This document shows positions 1-4,711 of a DNA stretch of 5,746 nucleotides, piece after piece (the first letter of the stretch is position 1; each line of letters begins with the position of its first letter). The stretch is from Bacteroidota bacterium (GTDB taxonomy: Bacteria; Bacteroidota; Bacteroidia; Flavobacteriales; Flavobacteriaceae). The position numbers were made by a program, and so were the translations under genes. The stretch is from the NCBI GenBank assembly GCA_023386255.1, contig JAEWKB010000148.1:1-5746 (forward strand). The letters are read 5' to 3'. The notes under the pieces were generated by a model. That model made no database searches and was not told where the DNA came from. It saw only the letters and a program-made list of their open reading frames with translations.

Positions 1-33
1 GTCAGGTGCTCTAACCAACTGAGCTATAGGACC
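1..33 (-). tRNA. tRNA, 5' part only (anticodon outside window)
   Basis: Read on the minus strand from position 33, the sequence gives a 7-nt acceptor strand GGTCCTA, TA at tRNA positions 8-9, then the D arm GCTC-AGTTGGTTA-GAGC, which is the standard bacterial form. It continues with A26, the 5' anticodon-stem strand CCTGA and the first loop base C32. The window ends one base before U33, so the anticodon, T arm and acceptor 3' side are missing and the amino acid cannot be assigned. A tRNA promoter lies just upstream at 47-78. The D-arm match makes a tRNA assignment nearly certain; only its identity is open. Confidence 0.93.
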
Positions 34-46
34 GGTTTTGAGGTTG

Positions 47-78
47 CAATATTACTACTATTTTTAATGCAATGCAAA
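47..78 (-). promoter_or_regulatory. Bacteroidetes-type promoter of the tRNA
   Basis: On the minus strand a -33 box TTTG (78-75) is followed by a 20-base spacer and a -7 box TAATATTG (54-47), which matches TAnnTTTG at seven of eight positions. Transcription would start near 40, leaving a leader of only a few bases before the mature tRNA 5' end at 33. This spacing fits published Bacteroidetes promoters and is the best two-box promoter in the window. Confidence 0.55.
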
Positions 79-201
79 TAATTTTTAAGATTGAATGTGA
101 AAATATATTGTGCGACCGCAGGGCCTGCCAATAGCTTGTTCATATTCAGGTGTGTGGCATTAAAGGGCTGCAGGGCGAAATATTACTATTTTATTTAATC
201 A

Positions 202-777
202 TCAGGAACCCATTGTCTTTGCTATAAGCGCAAAATGCTTTTTCAGGTAATCCTTCTCTCTGGGCTTAACATTAAACTCAAGCCGTTTTTCAGATGTGTA
301 AATAACTATCTTCTTAATGGCTGTAGTAGTTAGCTTATCAAGGTTAGCTTTGGTAACTTCAGGTTTTTCGCCTCTCTTCATAAGGGCGTATCCACCTTTA
401 AATGCGGTGCGGTCACAATCACTGGGCGATATCTGGAAACACTCAACCACAGTACCGTCCTCCAGGAGCAGTTCTGCCCGCCCGGTACGTTCTTCCAGGC
501 ATCCCAGCCTGTTGTCATTATGTACCAGGTCAAGTTCTATAAAATAGGATTCAATGGTCTTCCCTGCAGCTTTAACCTTATTACAGCCCACAGCAAAAAA
601 AACGGCGCCGTCTTTAACTACGCTGTCATCTATCTTCATTTCGGCGTGCCGTGTGTTGCGGGTTAGCACCAATGTGTTGCCGGTTTCACGGTCAATAGAG
701 TTAACTGCAAGTGTCTGCCCGTACAACAGGCCTGTAGGCAGCAGGGATAAGCTTATAAGCAGCAAAAGATTTTTCAT
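202..777 (-). CDS. Secreted four-cysteine protein, function unknown
   Basis: A 191-residue protein I do not recognise. Residues 1-20 form a Sec signal peptide: a lysine at position 2, a leucine-rich core, and a probable cut after Gly20 that leaves Gln21 as first residue, a common pattern in this phylum. The mature part has exactly four cysteines (65, 93, 113, 121), consistent with two disulfides in the periplasm or outside the cell. Alternating hydrophobic and charged stretches at about 53-63, 78-85, 101-106, 109-116 and 156-170 suggest a mostly beta fold, and residues 173-189 look helical and basic. There is no lipobox, no further membrane segment and no catalytic motif I can name. The gene is transcribed alone, divergently from the lipoprotein cluster, with a -7 box at 799-806. 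No terminator is visible between its stop and the tRNA, so readthrough into the tRNA is possible. Confidence 0.82.
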   Translation of the reverse strand: MKNLLLLISLSLLPTGLLYGQTLAVNSIDRETGNTLVLTRNTRHAEMKIDDSVVKDGAVFFAVGCNKVKAAGKTIESYFIELDLVHNDNRLGCLEERTGRAELLLEDGTVVECFQISPSDCDRTAFKGGYALMKRGEKPEVTKANLDKLTTTAIKKIVIYTSEKRLEFNVKPREKDYLKKHFALIAKTMGS

Positions 778-798
778 AGTCGGGTAATTTTGTTATTG

Positions 799-806
799 CA
801 AATATA
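799..806 (-). promoter_or_regulatory. -7 box of the 202-777 gene
   Basis: The minus strand reads TATATTTG, a full match to TAnnTTTG, ending 21 bases before the ATG at 777. This predicts a leader of roughly 15 bases. No convincing TTG or TTTG is seen at the expected -33 distance, where the sequence is simply A/T-rich. Confidence 0.45.
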
Positions 807-873
807 GCAGTTAGCCTGTACGAATTATAAAAATTTTAATAAAGCTATGGGAAAGTGCCAACATTTAAAGCAC

Positions 874-881
874 TAACTTTG
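874..881 (+). promoter_or_regulatory. -7 box of the lipoprotein operon
   Basis: TAACTTTG is a full match to TAnnTTTG, 25 bases before the ATG at 907. A -33 TTG is not obvious 17-23 bases upstream. Being the only such box just ahead of the five-gene cluster, it is the likely start of the whole transcript. Confidence 0.45.
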
Positions 882-906
882 AGATAACAACTAAAACAAT
901 TGTGCT

Positions 907-1122
907 ATGAAAATACTTAAATTTCCTGCCCTGTTATTAGTAGCGGCGCTTGCACTAACATCATGTAAAAAAGATAATCCTGCTACAGGACAGGCATCTG
1001 ATTCGGAAGAAATGGTGGAAAAAAGCACTGATACTGCCGAAGGTGATACCATAGTAACGCAAACCGACAGCATAACCCGCACCAACCGCGGTGATATGAG
1101 CATAGAAGAACAGGAACCATAA
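907..1122 (+). CDS. Small lipoprotein 1 of a five-gene cluster
   Basis: A 71-residue product with a lipoprotein signal peptide: Lys2 and Lys5, a hydrophobic core at about residues 6-17, and lipobox LTSC (17-20), so Cys20 would be lipidated by the Lgt/LspA pathway. Residues 21-24 are KKDN; charged residues right after the cysteine are the position where Bacteroidetes lipoproteins carry a surface-export signal. The mature part, about 51 residues, is hydrophilic and low in aromatics, and is probably disordered. It carries DSEEM (32-36) and DTIVTQTDSI (47-56). The first of these recurs in gene 2, and the second in genes 2 and 3. Gene 2 starts 10 bases downstream. No known domain is recognised. 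The antisense frame at 891-1103 is rejected because the sense frame has the promoter, the signal peptide and paralogs. Confidence 0.85.
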   Translation: MKILKFPALLLVAALALTSCKKDNPATGQASDSEEMVEKSTDTAEGDTIVTQTDSITRTNRGDMSIEEQEP

Positions 1123-1132
1123 AAGCCGTTCT

Positions 1133-1351
1133 ATGAAAAAACTAATAAATATAGTGCCTGTAGTGTTGTTTTATATTGTGATGTTTAGCGTGTCCTGCAA
1201 GAACGATAAGAGCGATTACAAACAGGAGGATACGGAAGAAATGCGGACAACTGACGAAAGCGACCCTCCAACCGCCTATAAGGATACAATAGTAACATCA
1301 GCAAATAGCCTTGACGAACCACTGCCTGAAGAGAATGCTAAAAGCCAGTGA
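1133..1351 (+). CDS. Small lipoprotein 2 of the cluster
   Basis: A 72-residue product. Residues 1-21 are a signal peptide (Lys2, Lys3, hydrophobic core 4-20) ending in SVSC with Cys22 as probable lipidation site; Ser at -3 is less usual than Leu or Ala. The mature part begins KNDKSD and is strongly acidic, with DTEEM (33-37) and DTIVT (51-55) in the same order as in gene 1. At DNA level 1283-1296 matches 1045-1058 of gene 1 at 13 of 14 bases, supporting a duplication rather than chance similarity. It lies 10 bases after gene 1 and 26 bases before the ATG of gene 3, so the three are probably one transcript. Function unknown. Confidence 0.83.
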   Translation: MKKLINIVPVVLFYIVMFSVSCKNDKSDYKQEDTEEMRTTDESDPPTAYKDTIVTSANSLDEPLPEENAKSQ

Positions 1352-1377
1352 GGACAGGTGCCATAAAATTTAAAGAT

Positions 1378-1581
1378 ATGAAAAAGATAATCAGGATTGC
1401 ATTATACAGCATAGTTGTAGCCGCTTCATTAACGGCTGCATCCTGCCGGGATACCAACCCCGGCGATAAAGACGGAGACCCTGACATGGGGATGACAACC
1501 GACTCAGTTTTTACTGAGACCGACAGCATAAACAATAACGAAAGCACTACAGGTGCCGACACCGAACTTGATGGGGAATAG
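1378..1581 (+). CDS. Small lipoprotein 3 of the cluster
   Basis: A 67-residue product read from the ATG at 1378. A GTG at 1348, overlapping the stop of gene 2, is in frame but would put ten polar residues before the signal peptide, so the ATG is preferred. The signal has Lys2, Lys3, Arg6 and a hydrophobic core at 7-21, with lipobox AASC and Cys23. The mature part starts RDTNPGDKDGDPD, an acidic, Gly/Pro-containing stretch somewhat like a calcium-binding loop, although I see no complete EF-hand. TDSVFTETDSI (41-51) aligns with GDTIVTQTDSI of gene 1, and 13 bases (1519-1531) are identical to 1063-1075 in gene 1. Its stop at 1579-1581 is one base before the ATG of gene 4, so translational coupling is likely. 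Confidence 0.82.
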   Translation: MKKIIRIALYSIVVAASLTAASCRDTNPGDKDGDPDMGMTTDSVFTETDSINNNESTTGADTELDGE

Positions 1582-1582
1582 C

Positions 1583-1756
1583 ATGAAAGCGATCAGGAAT
1601 ATAACAATTCGTTGTGGCCTGCTTATAGCATTGGCATTATCATCCTGTGCTAATACCACTAAAACCAGCGAGTTTGCGCCTGAAAAAGAGGTAGATACCA
1701 TACCGCCTGTTTCACCTGATATTCCGGGAACTGCTACTGATACTCTGGACCGGTGA
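1583..1756 (+). CDS. Small lipoprotein 4 of the cluster
   Basis: The shortest member, 57 residues from the ATG at 1583. An in-frame ATG at 1571, overlapping gene 3, would add four residues (MGNS); the signal peptide looks complete without them. Lys2, Arg5 and Arg10 precede a hydrophobic core at 11-19 and lipobox LSSC with Cys22. The mature part, about 35 residues, has VDTIPP (37-42) in the place of the DTIVT module and ends in ATDTLDR. The nine bases at 1694-1702 are identical to 1045-1053 in gene 1, too short to prove common descent alone. The tail is proline-rich (PPVSPDIPG), so the chain is probably extended. Expressed with gene 3 by context. Confidence 0.76.
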   Translation: MKAIRNITIRCGLLIALALSSCANTTKTSEFAPEKEVDTIPPVSPDIPGTATDTLDR

Positions 1757-1792
1757 GCCGGCTCTGGACATAAACATCTAAAACTGAAATTT

Positions 1793-2011
1793 ATGACAGC
1801 AAAATCACTAAAATATATAATATTGGCATGGCTTGTTATAGCTGTGCTTTGCCTGGCCGCTTGCAACAACAGCAACCGCGCCAGTGACGGTGAAGCCGCC
1901 CCTGAAAATATTGGCCCCGGTTTAGACAGCATTGGTGAGGCCCCTGAAACTACAGGAAATGCCAATGATACGACCATTAACCCGGCCGACTCAGCACAAC
2001 CTGCCCCATAA
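1793..2011 (+). CDS. Small lipoprotein 5 of the cluster
   Basis: A 72-residue product. The signal peptide has Lys4 and Lys7, a long hydrophobic core (8-22) and a classic lipobox LAAC with Cys24. Residues after the cysteine are NNSN, polar but uncharged, unlike genes 1 and 2. The mature part is rich in Asp, Glu, Asn, Pro, Ala and Gly, with LDSIGEAPE (44-52) as a weak echo of the DSI motif of genes 1 and 3. It is the most diverged member and might be a co-resident rather than a true paralog. It follows gene 4 by 36 bases, and its stop is 22 bases before the terminator stem, so it is the last gene of the unit. Confidence 0.83.
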   Translation: MTAKSLKYIILAWLVIAVLCLAACNNSNRASDGEAAPENIGPGLDSIGEAPETTGNANDTTINPADSAQPAP

Positions 2012-2033
2012 CAACCACTACATATATTACTAT

Positions 2034-2057
2034 AACAGCCGAAAGGCTGTTTTTTTT
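2034..2057 (+). terminator. Intrinsic terminator of the lipoprotein operon
   Basis: A perfect 7-bp stem AACAGCC/GGCTGTT closes on a GAAA tetraloop (2041-2044) and runs into eight T residues (2050-2057). This is a textbook Rho-independent terminator directly after the fifth lipoprotein gene. Confidence 0.88.
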
Positions 2058-2093
2058 GGCTTGGCTGTAATCATGCGGATATAAAGTATTTAT

Positions 2094-2101
2094 TAACTTT
2101 A
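2094..2101 (+). promoter_or_regulatory. Possible -7 box of the exonuclease gene
   Basis: TAACTTTA matches seven of eight positions of TAnnTTTG. It would give a leader of about 50 bases before the ATG at 2158. No clear -33 box accompanies it. The terminator just upstream means some promoter must lie between 2058 and 2157. Confidence 0.25.
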
Positions 2102-2157
2102 TGATAGCGGAACCAATTCACGGTGCAGTCTAACCTCTAATATTCTGATAATCTAAA

Positions 2158-2931
2158 ATGAAAATAGCAACCTATAACGTTAACGGTGTAAACGGGAGGC
2201 TCCCTGTACTGCTGCGCTGGCTTGAGGAAGCCAAGCCCGATGTGGTTTGCCTTCAGGAGCTTAAGGCGCCGTCAGAGAAATTTCCCTTAGAGGCTATTAA
2301 TGCCGCCGGGTATAATGCCATCTGGCACGGACAGCTGCGGTGGAACGGCGTGGCAATACTGGCGCGCGGGCTGGATATTGAAGAGGTAGGGCGGGGACTG
2401 CCGGGTGACCCTGAGGATGAGCAAAGCCGGTACATTGAAGCTATGGTGGGAGGAATACTCATTTCGTGCCTGTACCTGCCCAACGGTAATCCTGCCCCCG
2501 GGCCAAAGTTTGATTATAAGCTAAAATGGTTCGAAAGGCTGCAGCAGCGGGCTAAAACCTTGCTTGATTTTAAGATACCTGTAATCATGACCGGCGATTA
2601 TAACGTAATGCCTACCGAGTTGGACGTATACAAGCCCGAGCGGTGGGTGAAGGACGCCCTTTTTAGGCCCGAAGTGCGGGAAGCTTTTAAAACACTGCTG
2701 GAGCAGGGGTGGACAGATGCGCTACGGGAGTTGCACCCCGGTGAGAAGATCTATACGTTTTGGGATTACTTCAGGAATGCGTATGAAAGGGATGCCGGCC
2801 TGCGCATAGACCACTTTTTGCTTAGCCCGGAGCTAAACGGCAGGCTGAAAAGTGCAGGGGTAGACAGGCATGTGCGGGGTTGGGAAAAAACATCTGACCA
2901 TGCTCCTACATGGATTGAACTTGAGGATTAG
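2158..2931 (+). CDS. xth: Exonuclease III-type AP endonuclease
   Basis: A 257-residue member of the exonuclease III / AP endonuclease family (endonuclease/exonuclease/phosphatase fold), close to the 268 residues of E. coli ExoIII. These Mg2+-dependent enzymes cut DNA 5' to abasic sites in base excision repair and usually also remove 3' blocking groups; they act in the cytoplasm. All expected active-site residues are present in order: Asn7 in YNVNG, Glu34 in LQELK, Tyr106 in LYLPNG, Asp147 and Asn149 in GDYNV, Asp218 in RIDHF, and Asp247-His248 in SDHAP. There is no signal peptide and no extra domain. The ATG at 2158 is preceded by an A-rich leader and puts Asn7 at the same number as in E. coli. 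It is probably monocistronic, between the upstream terminator and a convergent gene. The family is certain; exact substrate preference cannot be read from the sequence. Confidence 0.95.
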   Translation: MKIATYNVNGVNGRLPVLLRWLEEAKPDVVCLQELKAPSEKFPLEAINAAGYNAIWHGQLRWNGVAILARGLDIEEVGRGLPGDPEDEQSRYIEAMVGGILISCLYLPNGNPAPGPKFDYKLKWFERLQQRAKTLLDFKIPVIMTGDYNVMPTELDVYKPERWVKDALFRPEVREAFKTLLEQGWTDALRELHPGEKIYTFWDYFRNAYERDAGLRIDHFLLSPELNGRLKSAGVDRHVRGWEKTSDHAPTWIELED

Positions 2932-2936
2932 ACTAC

Positions 2937-2960
2937 GTCATGCTGAACCTGTTAATGCGC
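2937..2960 (+). repeat. Dispersed-type intergenic repeat, copy 1
   Basis: A 24-base unit starting GTCATGCTGAACCTGTT, matching copy 2 (3000-3023) at 20 of 24 positions; all four differences are single substitutions. From memory, sequences of this type (GTCAyGCTGArC followed by yTGTT) are scattered between genes in many Bacteroidetes genomes. It begins six bases after the exonuclease stop codon. Confidence 0.55.
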
Positions 2961-2999
2961 CATAGAAAAAATACGTATGATTGGTTAAACTATCAGGCA

Positions 3000-3023
3000 G
3001 TCACGCTGAGCCTGTTGAAGCGC
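3000..3023 (+). repeat. Dispersed-type intergenic repeat, copy 2
   Basis: The second copy, starting GTCACGCTGAGCCTGTT, lies 63 bases after copy 1 in the same orientation. It is closer to the commonly seen form, since its 3' part TTGAAGCGC keeps the short inversion CGCT (3004-3007) / AGCG (3019-3022). Both copies lie between two converging genes, where such repeats are often tolerated. No long stem or T-run suggests a strong terminator here. Confidence 0.55.
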
Positions 3024-3083
3024 TTTCTGAACCGATAAATATCTTGAAATTCTTCCTTCGTTTGAATGAAGATTATTATGATA

Positions 3084-3731
3084 TCACTTCAGCTTCACCT
3101 CGACATATTTGGCAAACCGGCCGTTACTGCCGGCTTTGCGGCGGAGTATGGTAATACGGTCGCAAACCCATTCATTGCGGTAGTCGAAAGGTGTAAAGTC
3201 TTCAATCCTCTTTAGGCCTTCTTCTGTAAGACCACGTGCTATAGTAACGTGCGGCGTAATGGCGAGTTTGGGTGTGCGCCTGGGTTTGTCCAGTATGCTT
3301 ATCTGCCTTTCTACTTTTACAGGGGCTTTATGCGGTGCCTTAGCTATGGCTGCCAGCGCGGCAACCGGCTCAGGATTAGCAATTTTTAAAACCAGCGCCT
3401 GGTTCCATGTTTCGTAGCTATCAATTTTTACCGTAAACTTGCGCTGCCCTGCTAACGCCGTTTTCATAAGCTCCTTAACGTTTATAGATTCTGCCGCTTC
3501 CATCGTATGCAGCGTGAGGTGCGCGGGCGTAAAGTTGTGTATGCCAATGCCAATCATGCCATCCAGCACTTCCTTCATCCGCGCCACATCAGCCTTAATG
3601 GCATCAGGTGGCGATAGCAGTATGTGGTATTCATACTGCGGCTCCGGGAAAAGGCTTATCTGTGCGGGATTCTTTTTGGCCATGGCATTTTTAAGTTCCG
3701 CAAACATACTAAACATTATCGGTATCTCCAT
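3084..3731 (-). CDS. 2H phosphoesterase (2'-5' RNA ligase-like)
   Basis: A 215-residue protein of the 2H phosphoesterase superfamily, named for two H-x-T/S-x motifs that build one active site. Both are present: HLTL at 71-74 and HVTI at 161-164, 90 residues apart, each in a hydrophobic strand context. Family members open or form 2'-5' or 2',3'-cyclic phosphodiester bonds in RNA or nucleotides; which reaction this one performs cannot be told. The conserved domain begins near residue 33 (YEYHILLSPP) and runs to the end. There is no signal peptide. The start is uncertain: Met1 at 3731 gives the full frame, but Met17 at 3683 keeps the whole domain and has a perfect -7 box 17 bases upstream (3708-3701). 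The gene converges on the exonuclease gene and diverges from the Atu4866-like gene. Confidence 0.88.
   Translation of the reverse strand: MEIPIMFSMFAELKNAMAKKNPAQISLFPEPQYEYHILLSPPDAIKADVARMKEVLDGMIGIGIHNFTPAHLTLHTMEAAESINVKELMKTALAGQRKFTVKIDSYETWNQALVLKIANPEPVAALAAIAKAPHKAPVKVERQISILDKPRRTPKLAITPHVTIARGLTEEGLKRIEDFTPFDYRNEWVCDRITILRRKAGSNGRFAKYVEVKLK
3701..3708 (-). promoter_or_regulatory. -7 box inside the 5' end of the 2H gene
   Basis: The minus strand reads TATGTTTG, a full TAnnTTTG match, within codons 8-11 of the longest reading frame. If used, its transcript could not include Met1 (3731), and translation would begin at Met17 (3683). A TTTG lies upstream at 3737-3734, but the 25-base spacer is longer than usual. 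The only candidate upstream of Met1 is a poorer TAATTTTT at 3753-3746. Confidence 0.3.
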
Positions 3732-3839
3732 TTCAAAATTTTGCTAAAAATTAGATACTGTTGTGCGTTTTTTTGCAGCTATATAGATGTGAATGTGCTA
3801 ATAACTAATTAAGAGAAGATTCATAATTGTTTGAATTTT

Positions 3840-3873
3840 GCAATTATTGCTTTCTTTCCTGCAAATTAATTGC
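3840..3873. promoter_or_regulatory. Two GCAA..TTGC palindromes, candidate operator
   Basis: A perfect odd palindrome GCAATTATTGC (3840-3850) is followed by a looser one, GCAAATTAATTGC (3861-3873). Their centres are 22 bases apart, about two helical turns, and they lie just upstream of the -7 box at 3887. This arrangement would suit a dimeric regulator binding on one face of the DNA. The sequence is A/T-rich, so chance is a real alternative. Confidence 0.3.
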
Positions 3874-3886
3874 CACACTCGTACCA

Positions 3887-3894
3887 TAATTTTG
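3887..3894 (+). promoter_or_regulatory. -7 box of the Atu4866-like / AraC unit
   Basis: TAATTTTG is a full TAnnTTTG match, 31 bases before the ATG at 3926. A TTG at 3870-3872 is the only -33 candidate, but the 14-base spacer is short. A suboptimal -33 box would fit a promoter needing an activator. Confidence 0.45.
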
Positions 3895-3925
3895 CTCTAT
3901 CCAACAACCATAAAATTATAACATC

Positions 3926-4291
3926 ATGAAAGCAGTAAATATCATGCTCAGTCTCCTCATTATGAGCCTAACCGCTACAGCTGCCCTCAAAGGGCTGTTC
4001 TCTGTAAATTCATTAATTGTAAAATGCGAAACAAAAACTATGGAGAAAAAGCAAAACCCCTACATTGGCATGTGGGTAACTAAAGACGGTTACATTCGCC
4101 AGGAACTGCTGCCCAACGGCCGCTATGACGAAGCCCGCGGCAGCAAAAAAAGCGCCTATACCGGCAGCTATACCATAACCGGCAACCATATTGATTATAA
4201 AGATGACACCGGTTTTACTGCTGATGGCACGTTTGATGGTAGTGTTCTTTATCACGGCGGGTATGTTTTTTATAAAGAAAAGAAGGGATAA
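3926..4291 (+). CDS. Secreted Atu4866-like small protein
   Basis: A 121-residue protein whose residues 44-117 match, from memory, the family named after Agrobacterium Atu4866 (Pfam Atu4866). The recognisable core is NPYIGMWVTKDGYIR (44-58), ELLPNGRYDEARG (60-72), ITGNHIDYKDDTGFTADG (84-101) and a C-terminal strand LYHGGYVFYKE. The family is reported to form a small beta barrel with a streptavidin-like fold and possible ligand binding; no reaction is established. Unlike the short cytoplasmic form I recall, this one has an N-terminal extension that reads as a signal peptide: Lys2, hydrophobic core 6-15, and a likely cut after Ala19 (ATA) or Ala20. Met39 (4040) could instead give an 83-residue cytoplasmic protein, but the -7 box at 3887 fits the first ATG better. 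The AraC-type gene starts 33 bases downstream, so the two are probably cotranscribed. Confidence 0.85.
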   Translation: MKAVNIMLSLLIMSLTATAALKGLFSVNSLIVKCETKTMEKKQNPYIGMWVTKDGYIRQELLPNGRYDEARGSKKSAYTGSYTITGNHIDYKDDTGFTADGTFDGSVLYHGGYVFYKEKKG

Positions 4292-4324
4292 TTATTTGTA
4301 AATTAGCCTGATACAGTAGCAGCT

Positions 4325-4711
4325 ATGGAAACGGCAACAGCAATACCACGGAAGATACTATCCCGTAAAGACGAAATTACTGCTGATTTCTTCAGCATTA
4401 TGGAAAACCATGTGCAGGAGCTTATTGAAGGTAAGGCCGGCAGGCGTCTTCACGCCTCTGATTTCGGGCAGCTGCTGTTCATCCATCCGCGGCACCTTAC
4501 CAATACCATCAAGCTTACTACCGGGAAATCGCCCTGCGACTTTATGGAAGAGCGCCTGCTGCTGGAATCGCAGAAAATGCTTGCAGAGACAAATATGGTC
4601 ATTGCCGATGTTGCCTTGCGTTTCGGCTATAACGACCCTACAAACTTCACCAAGTTCTTTAAAGGCATGTGCGGCATTACCCCAAGGGAATACAGGAAAG
4701 GGTTAGTTTAA
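4325..4711 (+). CDS. Stand-alone AraC/XylS-type regulator
   Basis: A 128-residue protein made almost entirely of the AraC DNA-binding domain with its two helix-turn-helix units. The first covers about residues 43-68 (HASDFGQLLFIHPRHLTNTIK and on). The second covers 91-125 with the family signature: IADVALRFGYND, NFTKFFK, then GITPREYR. Most AraC proteins have about 270-300 residues with an N-terminal sensor domain; here only about 40 residues, predicted helical, precede the DNA-binding part, so it resembles MarA or SoxS in size. Such proteins usually act by changes in their amount rather than by binding an effector. It sits between the Atu4866-like gene (33 bases upstream) and the SDR gene (187 bases downstream, same strand), which makes both plausible targets. 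There is no sign of a decayed sensor domain upstream, because that space is filled by an intact gene. Confidence 0.92.
   Translation: METATAIPRKILSRKDEITADFFSIMENHVQELIEGKAGRRLHASDFGQLLFIHPRHLTNTIKLTTGKSPCDFMEERLLLESQKMLAETNMVIADVALRFGYNDPTNFTKFFKGMCGITPREYRKGLV

Noticed and set aside
118..128. Inverted repeat GCAGG-G-CCTGC downstream of the 202-777 gene, considered as its terminator.
   Set aside because: It has no room for a loop and no T-run on the minus strand. The CTGCAG nearby at about 168-173 is only a 6-base palindrome.
317..787. Two plus-strand open frames (76 and 77 codons) opposite the secreted-protein gene.
   Set aside because: Both lie inside or almost inside the minus-strand gene, have no promoter box, and read as serine-rich shadow sequence.
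1504..1977. A 157-codon open frame on the minus strand, longer than any of the lipoprotein genes it overlaps.
   Set aside because: It runs across three sense genes that each have a signal peptide and lipobox and share a unit with a promoter and terminator. Its translation is low-complexity and rich in Ser, Ala and Val, and shows no domain. It is most simply the mirror of Asp/Thr/Ala-rich sense codons.
3052..3076. CTTC/GAAG pairing between the exonuclease and 2H genes, considered as a bidirectional terminator.
   Set aside because: The stem is at most 4-5 bp with a large loop, low in G/C, and without a clean T-run on either strand.
3439..3812. Plus-strand frames of 102 and 62 codons overlapping the 5' half of the 2H gene, ending in a hydrophobic stretch.
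   Set aside because: The minus frame contains both catalytic H-x-T-x motifs. The plus frames have no domain and no promoter, and the hydrophobic run is the complement of Lys/Asn-rich codons.
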